Source: Bacteroidales bacterium
GTDB taxonomy: Bacteria > Bacteroidota > Bacteroidia > Bacteroidales > UBA12077
Direction: 5' to 3'
DNA: 8,432 bases
NCBI GenBank assembly: GCA_030643125.1
Contig: DAOWML010000078.1
Coordinates: forward strand, 1 to 8,432
Both the position numbers and the translations under genes were made by a program. Of the stretch, positions 1-6,256 are shown piece by piece. The notes below the pieces were generated by a model. That model was not told the DNA's origin and searched no databases. It saw only the letters and a list, made by a program, of their open reading frames with translations. Position 1 is the first letter of the stretch, and the number at the start of each line of letters is the position of its first letter.

Positions 1-1514
1 ATGGTATATTCTGCAACCGTAGCGCTACGTGGTTCGTCGTATTTGTCTTCCTGGTATGTATATAAAGTTTTATCAGCGTAATGCAATAATAAACGGATAA
101 TCTCTTTTTCCTGAGCCTCTGAATAAACATCATCAACAAATGATGGTACCGAAGGAAAAGCCTTTTTAAAGTTTTCGTCAGGAGATATGTTTCTCTTATA
201 TTCTTTCTCAAAAATTTTCCTGCGTATCTTATTTATTTCACTATAAAGAACTTTTTCGTCAATCTCCAGAATATTACTACATTCTTTAATATAAACGGTT
301 CTAATAATTGTATCCGGAATTACTGCAATAGACCTTACAATATCCGAAATTAAACTTGCTTTTTTTACAGGATCGTTTTTAGCTTCATTAAACAGTAAGC
401 GTGTTTTAAAGGTTATAAAATCTTCTTCGTTTTGTTCAATAAACTCGGTTAATTCTGTGGCACTATGGCTCTTTGCAAACGAATCGGGATCTTCACCTTC
501 GGGTAATAAAAGAACCCGCACATTTAATCCCTGTTCTAACACCAAATCAATTCCCCGAAGCGATGCTTTTATTCCGGCTGCATCACCATCGTAAATTATT
601 GTAACATTAGGTGTAAATCGTTTAATTAATCGGATTTGTTCTACTGTCAACGATGTTCCCGACGATGCTACAACATTCTCAATACCTGATTGATGCATTG
701 AAATTACATCAGTATATCCCTCAACCAAATAACACTTATCTAATTGTGTTATCGATTTTTTGGCAAAGAACATTCCATATAACACTCTGCTTTTATGGTA
801 AATATCCGATTCGGGAGAGTTTAAATATTTTGCTGCTTTCGCATCTTTTTTTAATATACGACCACCAAAACCAATTACATTTCCGGATAAACCATGAATT
901 GGGAAAATAACACGACCACGAAAACGATCAAATTTTCCATTCTCGTTTACAATTGTTAATCTTGCTTTTTCAATAAAATCAATTTTATATCCTGCTTCCT
1001 TAGCGGCAGTGGTAAAGGCGTCTTTAACATCAAGACTGTAACCCAATTCGAATTTCTTTATTATCTCTTCGCCGAAACCGCGTTCTTTAAAATAACTTAG
1101 CCCAATTGCTCTCCCGTCTGTGTTTTTATGAAGCTTTTCCTGAAAATACGAATTTGCAAATTTTGTAACAATGAGTAAGCTGTCTCTTTCGTTCTGTTGT
1201 TGAATTTCTTCAGCAGTTAATTCTTTCTCAACAACTTCGATATTATATTTTTTAGCAAGATATTTTAATGATTCAGGATAACTTAAATGTTCATGCTCCA
1301 TTATAAAGTTAACCGCATTTCCTCCTTTTCCACATCCAAAACATTTATAAATCCCTTTAGATGGGGAGACTGTAAATGATGGTGTTTTTTCGTTATGAAA
1401 AGGACATAAACCCAAGTAATTTACACCACGCTTTTTAAGATTAACAAAATCCTGAACAACTTCGGTTATTTCGGCAGTATCAATTATTCTTTGTATGGTG
1501 CTATAATCTATCAT
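1..1514 (-). CDS. dnaG: DNA primase DnaG (C-terminus outside window)
   Basis: Synthesises the RNA primers that start Okazaki fragments, working with the replicative helicase DnaB. I translated about 504 codons from the ATG at 1514. The N-terminal CHC2 zinc-binding domain has ligands C37, H40, C58 and C61 (CPFH and CFGCG). The RNA polymerase core includes the RFRGRVIFPI and GGR segments (about residues 198-219). The Toprim domain has the catalytic EGYTD at 265-269 and the metal-binding DGDAAG at 309-314. Bacterial DnaG is usually about 600-660 residues, so the missing part is the end of the C-terminal helicase-interaction domain. The frame is open to the window edge with no break. The gene is divergent from a sirtuin gene, so no rpsU lies immediately upstream as in the classical rpsU-dnaG-rpoD operon. 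Identification is secure. Confidence 0.97.
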   Translation of the reverse strand, partial: MIDYSTIQRIIDTAEITEVVQDFVNLKKRGVNYLGLCPFHNEKTPSFTVSPSKGIYKCFGCGKGGNAVNFIMEHEHLSYPESLKYLAKKYNIEVVEKELTAEEIQQQNERDSLLIVTKFANSYFQEKLHKNTDGRAIGLSYFKERGFGEEIIKKFELGYSLDVKDAFTTAAKEAGYKIDFIEKARLTIVNENGKFDRFRGRVIFPIHGLSGNVIGFGGRILKKDAKAAKYLNSPESDIYHKSRVLYGMFFAKKSITQLDKCYLVEGYTDVISMHQSGIENVVASSGTSLTVEQIRLIKRFTPNVTIIYDGDAAGIKASLRGIDLVLEQGLNVRVLLLPEGEDPDSFAKSHSATELTEFIEQNEEDFITFKTRLLFNEAKNDPVKKASLISDIVRSIAVIPDTIIRTVYIKECSNILEIDEKVLYSEINKIRRKIFEKEYKRNISPDENFKKAFPSVPSFVDDVYSEAQEKEIIRLLLHYADKTLYTYQEDKYDEPRSATVAEYT

Positions 1515-1668
1515 TAAAACCTATTTGTCAGTATTTCAGCGACTTATTAAAACTGGAACATCAGCTAAAATACTAAAAATTCGATGCAATTTTTTGATTA
1601 TTTAATTAAAAAGAAAACTTCTTTTAAATACGATCAATAATTTTTAATTTGGATAAAATTTTTAAGAC
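1515..1668. promoter_or_regulatory. Divergent promoter region between dnaG and the sirtuin gene
   Basis: These 154 AT-rich bases must drive both flanking genes. Only imperfect -7 boxes are visible. TTAATTTG at 1644-1651 faces the sirtuin, and TATTTTAG (reverse complement of 1565-1572) faces dnaG; each matches 7 of 8 positions of the Bacteroidota TAnnTTTG box. Neither has a well-spaced TTG at -33, so the exact promoters are uncertain. No ORF, RNA gene or strong hairpin is seen here. Confidence 0.3.
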
Positions 1669-2364
1669 ATGAAAAATCTTGTTGTTTTAACAGGTGCAGG
1701 CATTAGTGCCGAAAGTGGAATAAAAACTTTTCGTGATATGGGAGGCCTTTGGGAAGAATACGATGTAATGGAAGTTGCAAGTCCACAAGCATGGGAAAAT
1801 AATCCGGAATTGGTTATGCGTTTTTATAACGAACGCCGGAAAAAGCTTTTAGAAGCATCGCCAAACGAAGGTCATAAAGGGCTAGTTGTACTTGAAAAAT
1901 ATTTCGATTTACACATAGTAACTCAGAATGTTGACGATTTACACGAAAGAGCAGGAAGTAAAAATATTCTCCATTTGCATGGAGAACTTAAAAAAGCCAG
2001 AAGCACTATTGACCCTAAGCTGGTTTATAATATCGATGGATGGGAATTAAAACTTGGCGACACCTGTGAAAAAGGATCACAACTTCGGCCACATATTGTC
2101 TGGTTTGGAGAAGCGGTCCCTGCTATTGCCGAAGCTGCTTTGATATGCGAAAAAGCAGATATCTTTGTGGTTATAGGAACTTCTTTAAATGTATATCCGG
2201 CAGCCGGGTTATTAGACTATGCTCCTAAAGAAATTCCAATTTTCTTAATTGACCCTAATGATGTTCATACATCATACAAAAATGTAAGTTTTATTAAGGA
2301 AAAAGCAGGAACAGGAGTGCAAAAATTAATTGATATATTACAAAATAAATATGTTAATGATTAA
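1669..2364 (+). CDS. cobB: SIR2-family NAD-dependent protein deacylase (CobB/SIRT5-like, zinc-ribbon cysteines absent)
   Basis: Removes acyl groups from protein lysines using NAD+, giving nicotinamide and O-acyl-ADP-ribose; cytosolic. The NAD-binding motifs are complete: GAGISAESGI (9-18), TFRD (20-23), TQNVDD (85-90), catalytic His104 in HLHG, RPHIVWFGE (140-148), GTSLNVYPAAG (170-180) and a C-terminal IDPND. Tyr53 and Arg56 fit the YxxR motif that class III sirtuins use to bind succinyl or malonyl lysine, so desuccinylase/demalonylase activity is plausible as well as deacetylation. At 231 residues it has the usual CobB length. The odd point is that the four zinc-binding cysteines expected between His104 and RPHIVWFGE are missing; the protein has only Cys133 and Cys160. 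I recall related Bacteroidota sirtuins lacking them too. The gene stands alone and overlaps the convergent downstream gene by 11 bp. Confidence 0.93.
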   Translation: MKNLVVLTGAGISAESGIKTFRDMGGLWEEYDVMEVASPQAWENNPELVMRFYNERRKKLLEASPNEGHKGLVVLEKYFDLHIVTQNVDDLHERAGSKNILHLHGELKKARSTIDPKLVYNIDGWELKLGDTCEKGSQLRPHIVWFGEAVPAIAEAALICEKADIFVVIGTSLNVYPAAGLLDYAPKEIPIFLIDPNDVHTSYKNVSFIKEKAGTGVQKLIDILQNKYVND

Positions 2365-2737
2365 TTAGAATTTTTCTTGTGTTTAACAGCTTTCCATCAA
2401 TCTGAAGAGAACAAAAATATAATCCATTCTTATAATCAGAAACTGGAATTTTGAAGTTGTCTTGTTTTTCTTCAAGAGATTTAGTGTATACCACCGCACC
2501 TATTGAATTATAAATTTGGAGTTTAGCTTCTTTTACAAAAATGATGTCATATTCGATAAATAAATAACTAGAAACAGGATTAGGATATAATTTTAATTTC
2601 TGTAGATCATAAAAATTAATACTGGTAGAATCACTCTGATTTTGATCACCAAAAAGATTATTTAAATTGCTGTTTTGGCTTGCAAATACAGACCCAAAAA
2701 GAACTGCGGACATTATAGTAAGTAAAAACTTTTTCAT
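2354..2737 (-). CDS. Small secreted protein consisting mainly of a T9SS type A sorting domain
   Basis: I chose the ATG at 2737 (127 residues). The frame also opens at a TTG at 2743, but the ATG is directly followed by a typical signal peptide (MKK, hydrophobic stretch, VFA, cleavage near residue 19-20). After about 25 polar linker residues rich in N, S, Q and D, the rest matches the type A C-terminal sorting domain (Por_Secre_tail family): LYPNP at 50-54, IYNSIG at 75-80, NGLYF at 104-108 and the closing K-IL at 122-124. That domain sends proteins through the type IX secretion system and is normally removed at the surface. There is no recognisable passenger domain, so the mature product would be a short linker peptide, or the domain itself if it is not cleaved. 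It could also be the remnant of a larger secreted protein. The function is unknown. Confidence 0.85.
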   Translation of the reverse strand: MKKFLLTIMSAVLFGSVFASQNSNLNNLFGDQNQSDSTSINFYDLQKLKLYPNPVSSYLFIEYDIIFVKEAKLQIYNSIGAVVYTKSLEEKQDNFKIPVSDYKNGLYFCSLQIDGKLLNTRKILINH

Positions 2738-2896
2738 AAGCAAAGCAATTAATTGTTATCTAATATACAAAATAACAAAAACTATACCTATCTATACGGG
2801 TTGAAAAAGTTAAAGTTTGCTAATAAACCTTAATTTATTCAATTATAGTTTCTCTTTTTTGAGTAATTTTAAATCATTGTTATATAATCTCAGACT
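2738..2896. promoter_or_regulatory. Divergent promoter region between the T9SS cargo gene and the beta-barrel gene
   Basis: These 159 AT-rich bases must hold promoters for both directions. TAATTTTA at 2864-2871 matches 7 of 8 bases of the TAnnTTTG -7 box and would give the beta-barrel/ubiX pair a short leader, but there is no correctly spaced TTG. Toward the leftward gene several T-rich near-matches lie around 2766-2784 and none stands out. No ORF or hairpin is seen. Confidence 0.25.
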
Positions 2897-3508
2897 ATGA
2901 AAAAATCTCTTTTTATTATAATTATATTACTAATAAGTCAAGTCGGATTTGCTCAAACCTTCGGTGGTGGCATTTTCGGAGGTCTGTCTGCATCGCAGCT
3001 CGATGGTGACAGATCGAGTGGATATCATAAGGCAGGCTTGTCTTTTGGGATTTATACCAATGCCAAAATTAATAAATATATTGATGCTCAAATGGAGTTA
3101 AAGTATATTCAGAAGGGAAGTAAGTGGGAAAATGAAGATCAATCTGTATTTTACCAATCAAAATTAAATTATATTGAACTTCCTGTTTTTTTAAAATATA
3201 GTTTTTTAGATAAGTTCAGTGCAAATATAGGATTAGCTGTCGGATACTTACAAAAATCTACCGAAAATAAAGATCGTATTGGCGACGAACCTGCCGATCC
3301 TCCTTTTAACGAATTTGAATTCTCCGGTTTGGCTGGTGTTGAATATGAAATCATTGAAAATTTATTTTTTAATGTGCGTTTTAATTATTCTATTTTACCA
3401 ATAAGAAATCATCCGGGAGATCAGGTTCATTTTTTAGATAGAGGCCAGTACAACAATGTGCTTACATTTGCTGTTTATTATCAAATAGCCAACTTTGGTA
3501 AAAGATGA
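2897..3508 (+). CDS. Outer-membrane beta-barrel protein (PorT-like family)
   Basis: Predicted outer-membrane protein of 203 residues. The signal peptide (MKKS, a run of Ile/Leu, then VGFA before QTF) is cleaved near residue 19-20. The mature part begins with a glycine-rich strand and continues with alternating hydrophobic/polar segments ending in aromatic residues (for example around 59-69, 91-103 and 141-163), as in the 'outer membrane protein beta-barrel' family common in Bacteroidota. Size and pattern suggest a small barrel of about eight strands. The last strand ends VYYQIANFGKR, a typical barrel terminus. I do not see enough to call it PorT itself, and many paralogues of this family exist per genome with no known function. 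The TGA stop overlaps the ATG of ubiX in ATGA, so the two are probably co-transcribed and translationally coupled. Confidence 0.85.
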   Translation: MKKSLFIIIILLISQVGFAQTFGGGIFGGLSASQLDGDRSSGYHKAGLSFGIYTNAKINKYIDAQMELKYIQKGSKWENEDQSVFYQSKLNYIELPVFLKYSFLDKFSANIGLAVGYLQKSTENKDRIGDEPADPPFNEFEFSGLAGVEYEIIENLFFNVRFNYSILPIRNHPGDQVHFLDRGQYNNVLTFAVYYQIANFGKR

Positions 3509-4068
3509 AAAAAAGAAAAATAATAATAGCTGTTACAGGAGCAAGCGGATCAATTTATGCCAAATTACTTTTCGATAAGCTTCTTAAACTTAAGAATCAA
3601 ATTGAAGATATTGGTATAGTCTTTTCGAAAAATGCTAAAGAGATATGGGAATATGAACTTGAAGACAAATCATATAATGATTATCCCTTCAAACAATATG
3701 AGGTTAATGATTTTTATGCACCTTTTGCATCAGGTTCAGCTCAATATGATACTATGATTATTTGTCCATGCTCAATGGGAACTCTTGGACGAATTGCAAA
3801 TGGAACGTCAGATGATTTAATTACAAGAACTGCAGATGTTATTTTAAAAGAAAAACAAAAATTAATTTTGATTCCCAGAGAAATACCATACAATTTAATC
3901 CATATTAAAAATATGGAAACAATTACTTTGGCAGGTGGAATAATTTGTCCTGCAACACCTTCGTTTTACTCAAAACCTAAAAATATTAAAGATGTGGTAT
4001 CAACAGTAATTAACAGAGTTTTAGATTTAGCTGATTTAGAAGTTGATTATAAAAGATGGGGAAAATAA
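3505..4068 (+). CDS. ubiX: Flavin prenyltransferase UbiX
   Basis: Joins a dimethylallyl group to reduced FMN to make prenylated FMN, the cofactor of UbiD-type decarboxylases; cytosolic, normally a dodecamer. The 187-residue protein has the full set of UbiX motifs: TGASGS (11-16, phosphate/FMN binding), FASGS (74-78), CPCSMGTLGRIANG (87-100), DDLITRTADV (103-112), the PREIPYN segment with Arg125 and Glu126 (124-130), PSFYSKP (152-158) and a terminal RWG. Bacteroidota make menaquinone rather than ubiquinone, so the partner UbiD is more likely in the futalosine menaquinone route or another decarboxylation; no ubiD is in the window. The start overlaps the beta-barrel stop by four bases. The stop at 4068 is five bases from the end of the convergent hepT gene, leaving no room for a separate terminator. 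Confidence 0.95.
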   Translation: MKKRKIIIAVTGASGSIYAKLLFDKLLKLKNQIEDIGIVFSKNAKEIWEYELEDKSYNDYPFKQYEVNDFYAPFASGSAQYDTMIICPCSMGTLGRIANGTSDDLITRTADVILKEKQKLILIPREIPYNLIHIKNMETITLAGGIICPATPSFYSKPKNIKDVVSTVINRVLDLADLEVDYKRWGK

Positions 4069-4073
4069 TTTAG

Positions 4074-4421
4074 TTATGATATGAGTTTTTCTAGTTCAAT
4101 CTTCAAATCAGGTAAGCTATCTTGAATTATTTCCCACACTTCTTCAGCATCAATACCAAAGTAATTATGTGCAATAATATTTCTAAATCCTTTTATTTTA
4201 CCCCAATCTATTTTTAACTCTTCATTGTCCTTTAATTTATCAGAAAGCTTATCAACCATCTCCCCAATTACTATGAAATTCATCATTGATGCATCAAAAG
4301 AAATTGTATTTTCGTTGAAACTATCTGCGTTATCAAATTCTCTGGAGTAAATCAGAATTTTGTTAATTGAATCCAGTATATTCAAAAGTAAATTACGGTC
4401 TTTCAATGATAAATCAGGCAT
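4074..4421 (-). CDS. hepT: HepT-like HEPN ribonuclease toxin
   Basis: Toxin half of a MntA/HepT (type VII) toxin-antitoxin pair. Proteins of this family are small helical HEPN RNases that cut RNA as dimers and are silenced when the partner nucleotidyltransferase adds AMP to a tyrosine. This 115-residue protein has the diagnostic RX4HXY motif: Arg80, His85 and Tyr87 in RNIIAHNY, with Arg and His as catalytic residues and Tyr as the expected AMP acceptor. The start segment (LSLKDRNLLLNILDSINKI), the MMNFIVIGE helix and the VWEIIQDSLP helix are typical of the family, as is the length. Its ATG lies inside the end of mntA (8-bp overlap), so translation is coupled to the antitoxin. Nothing suggests decay. 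The organism-level role (phage defence or plasmid/locus maintenance) cannot be read from the sequence. Confidence 0.92.
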   Translation of the reverse strand: MPDLSLKDRNLLLNILDSINKILIYSREFDNADSFNENTISFDASMMNFIVIGEMVDKLSDKLKDNEELKIDWGKIKGFRNIIAHNYFGIDAEEVWEIIQDSLPDLKIELEKLIS

Positions 4422-4713
4422 ATTTGGCTTCTGATAATATTTGATTTTTAAAAAAAGATTTTATGTATTTTTCCCTACATATATCAACTGGAACATTAAA
4501 TTTAGATTGAATTTCCTGCTTTAGTTCTTGCTTTATTTGATAAAGATTTGATGTATTTTCCTCAAATTCAATAATTATATCAATATCACTTTTATCAGAT
4601 TGTTCATTTCGGGCATATGAACCAAAAATTCCTATTTTTATTAAATGGTATTGAACCTTAAATCTTTCCTTGTTCAGGGTCAAATAGGTTAATATTTTTT
4701 CGGAATTTGTCAT
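4414..4713 (-). CDS. mntA: MntA-like nucleotidyltransferase antitoxin
   Basis: Minimal nucleotidyltransferase, 99 residues, the antitoxin partner of the HEPN protein encoded just downstream. Family members transfer AMP from ATP to the HepT tyrosine and so switch the RNase off. The catalytic signature GSX10DXD is intact: Gly31-Ser32 in IFGSYAR, then Asp43 and Asp45 in SDIDI. The third acidic residue is probably Asp77 in PVDICRE. The antitoxin-first order and the 8-bp overlap with hepT are the usual layout. A perfect Bacteroidota -7 box lies about 18 bases before its ATG. Similar minimal nucleotidyltransferases without a HEPN partner exist, but here the partner is adjacent, so the assignment is firm. 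Confidence 0.92.
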   Translation of the reverse strand: MTNSEKILTYLTLNKERFKVQYHLIKIGIFGSYARNEQSDKSDIDIIIEFEENTSNLYQIKQELKQEIQSKFNVPVDICREKYIKSFFKNQILSEAKYA

Positions 4714-4730
4714 TTCTATTTATTTAGATT

Positions 4731-4761
4731 CAAATATACCATTTTTTTAGATAAATTAAAA
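4731..4761 (-). promoter_or_regulatory. Promoter candidate for mntA-hepT
   Basis: On the minus strand, TATATTTG (reverse complement of 4731-4738) is an exact match to the Bacteroidota -7 box TAnnTTTG. Nineteen bases upstream is TTTT, in the place of the usual TTTG -33 element. Transcription would begin near 4725, giving a leader of roughly a dozen bases before the mntA ATG at 4713. This is the only perfect -7 box I noticed in an intergenic region of the window. Confidence 0.5.
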
Positions 4762-4823
4762 CTGGCTTATGCCTGCCATTACCCACAAATAGTGATTAAG
4801 ATTAGTTTATAAACAATTTTAAG

Positions 4824-5516
4824 TTAAGCAACAGCCAATGCAGCTATACTTACTTTGGTATCTTTAATTTCCAGAATTGCATTTGCGCAAGCTTCCAGTG
4901 TTGACCCGGTTGTAACTACGTCGTCAACTAATAAAATGTGGTATCCTTTTAAGGCATTTTCGTTTGTAACTTTAAAGATCTTTTCAACATTTTTCCATCG
5001 TTCAAACCTCGATTTACGGGTTTGTGTTTCGGTTGCAACAGAACGAATAAATGATTTAACATCCAAAGGTATTTGCATAGTTTCGGAGAGTCCTTTTGCA
5101 ATCCATTCGCTCTGATTGTATCCACGTTTTTTCAATTTGCTTTTATGTAAAGGAACAGGAATGATTATATCAATCTGATTAAAAACACTATTTCTTAAAT
5201 GATTCCCAAAAGATTTTCCAAGGACATATCCGATTTCTTTGTTACCATGATATTTAAACTTATGCATCATTCCCTGGTATTTACTGCCTTTGCTAAAAGT
5301 AAAAAAGCCCGTTGCATACTCTACCTTTGTTCTCCCCCAAAATAATTGTGACACAGGATTATCGATTTCTTTATGATGATTCGTTTTGGGTAAATTATAT
5401 AAACATTTCGTACAAATTAGTTCTTCCTGATTTACCAGATGCGAATTACAAACAATACATAAGTCCGGAAAAAAGAGATTGAAAAAGTCGTTTAAATATT
5501 GAGTAAATATGTTCAT
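4824..5516 (-). CDS. comF: ComF-family phosphoribosyltransferase-like protein
   Basis: ComF proteins pair an N-terminal zinc ribbon with a type I phosphoribosyltransferase fold. In Bacillus and Helicobacter they are needed for DNA uptake in transformation, probably handling incoming single-stranded DNA. This 230-residue protein has the four zinc ligands Cys20, Cys23, Cys35 and Cys38 (two CxxC pairs). It also has the family landmarks FKYHGNKE (87-94), PVPLHKSKLKKRGYNQ (120-135), the TQTRKSRFERWKNV block (164-177) and the PRPP-binding loop LLVDDVVTTGST (195-206). Length is normal and no key residue is missing. It sits 32 bp downstream of the HD-domain gene on the same strand, so the two are probably one operon. 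Many Bacteroidota carry comF without known competence, so the role here is uncertain although the family call is secure. Confidence 0.93.
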   Translation of the reverse strand: MNIFTQYLNDFFNLFFPDLCIVCNSHLVNQEELICTKCLYNLPKTNHHKEIDNPVSQLFWGRTKVEYATGFFTFSKGSKYQGMMHKFKYHGNKEIGYVLGKSFGNHLRNSVFNQIDIIIPVPLHKSKLKKRGYNQSEWIAKGLSETMQIPLDVKSFIRSVATETQTRKSRFERWKNVEKIFKVTNENALKGYHILLVDDVVTTGSTLEACANAILEIKDTKVSIAALAVA

Positions 5517-5548
5517 TTGTAAACTATCTTTACTTTAAGTTAACAATA

Positions 5549-6199
5549 CTATTTTAAATTTCCCCACTCATCATAAAATTGTTTCAAAAAAACTTCCATA
5601 AAATGATGCCTGTCTTCAGCAATATCTCTTGCTGTTTTTGTATTCATTCTGCTTTTAAGAAGCAATAGTTTCTCGTAAAAATGATTTATGGTTGTTCCAT
5701 TGGAGTTCTTGTATTCTTCGAAACTATTGTGTCGTTCGGCTCTTATTTCCGGATTGTGCATTTCGTTGCCAAATTTACCCCCAAAAGCAAATGTTCGTGC
5801 AATTCCAACTGCCCCAATTGCATCCAGGCGATCGGCATCCTGTACAATCTTTCCCTCGATAGTGTCCATTTTATCTTTTACACCAGCACCTTTAAATGAA
5901 ATATTTTTTATCACATGAATAATCTTATCAGTTAAATCATTTGATAATTTTAATTTAATAAGCCAATCGCTAATAACTTTTAGGCCTTCACTTTCGTTTT
6001 TATAAAATTTCCAGTCAGCTACATCGTGAAGTAATGCCGCAAGCTCAATAATAAACAACTCTCCACCCTCTTTTTCATGAAGCTTTTTAGACATATTCCA
6101 TACCCGATAAATATGCCACCAATCATGACCTGAGCTATCCCCTTTAAGTTTGTTTTTTACAAATTCAATCGTTTTATCAATAATCTCGTTTTTATTCAT
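5549..6199 (-). CDS. HD-domain phosphohydrolase (YedJ/YpgQ-like)
   Basis: Metal-dependent phosphohydrolase of 216 residues. The HD-superfamily ligands are in place: His25 in SGHDWWHIYRV (His29 also present), the His58-Asp59 doublet in LLHDVADWK, and Asp121 in VQDADRLDAIGAVGIARTF. The GHDWWH start, the DADRLDAIGA block and the later RAERHNSFEEY and ARDIAEDRHHFM segments match the E. coli YedJ / B. subtilis YpgQ group, for which nucleotide pyrophosphohydrolase activity has been reported in YpgQ. The physiological substrate here is unknown. The start at 6199 is the first ATG and gives the usual family N-terminus. It lies only about 11 bases past a strong leftward terminator belonging to the previous gene, which raises the question of where its promoter is. 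comF follows after 32 bp. Confidence 0.9.
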   Translation of the reverse strand: MNKNEIIDKTIEFVKNKLKGDSSGHDWWHIYRVWNMSKKLHEKEGGELFIIELAALLHDVADWKFYKNESEGLKVISDWLIKLKLSNDLTDKIIHVIKNISFKGAGVKDKMDTIEGKIVQDADRLDAIGAVGIARTFAFGGKFGNEMHNPEIRAERHNSFEEYKNSNGTTINHFYEKLLLLKSRMNTKTARDIAEDRHHFMEVFLKQFYDEWGNLK

Positions 6200-6211
6200 G
6201 ATTTATTAGAT

Positions 6212-6236
6212 AAAAAAACCCGCAAAAAGCGGGTTT
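6212..6236 (-). terminator. Intrinsic terminator of the DUF2147 gene, in the leader of the HD gene
   Basis: A perfect 8-bp stem (6216-6223 pairs with 6229-6236, core CCCGC/GCGGG) has a 5-base loop. On the minus strand it is followed by an unbroken T-tract (seven A's at 6212-6218 on the plus strand, three of them in the stem). The orientation fits termination of leftward transcription 20 bases past the DUF2147 stop. On the plus strand only TTT follows the stem, so it is not a good rightward terminator. Confidence 0.88.
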
Positions 6237-6256
6237 AGTGAATATTTCAAGATCAT

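Noticed and set aside
653..910. Rightward open frame of about 85 codons
   Set aside because: It lies wholly antisense inside dnaG, whose translation is convincing through this stretch, and the peptide resembles nothing I know.
2738..2743. A TTG at 2743 as start of the T9SS cargo gene, adding two residues
   Set aside because: The ATG at 2737 is in frame two codons later and begins directly with MKK and a signal peptide; nothing favours the rarer start.
1669..4713. A SIR2-plus-HEPN/nucleotidyltransferase defence island
   Set aside because: The sirtuin is a complete CobB-type deacylase with no fused or adjacent defence partner, and it is separated from mntA/hepT by unrelated genes. The two families occurring within 2 kb looks coincidental.
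4765..4785. Small GGC/GCC inverted repeats between mntA and comF, considered as a terminator for comF
   Set aside because: The stems are only three or four pairs with no T-tract; too weak to call.
5681..5918. Two rightward open frames of about 72-76 codons
   Set aside because: They are antisense to the conserved HD metal-binding region and cysteine/serine-rich in the manner of shadow frames.
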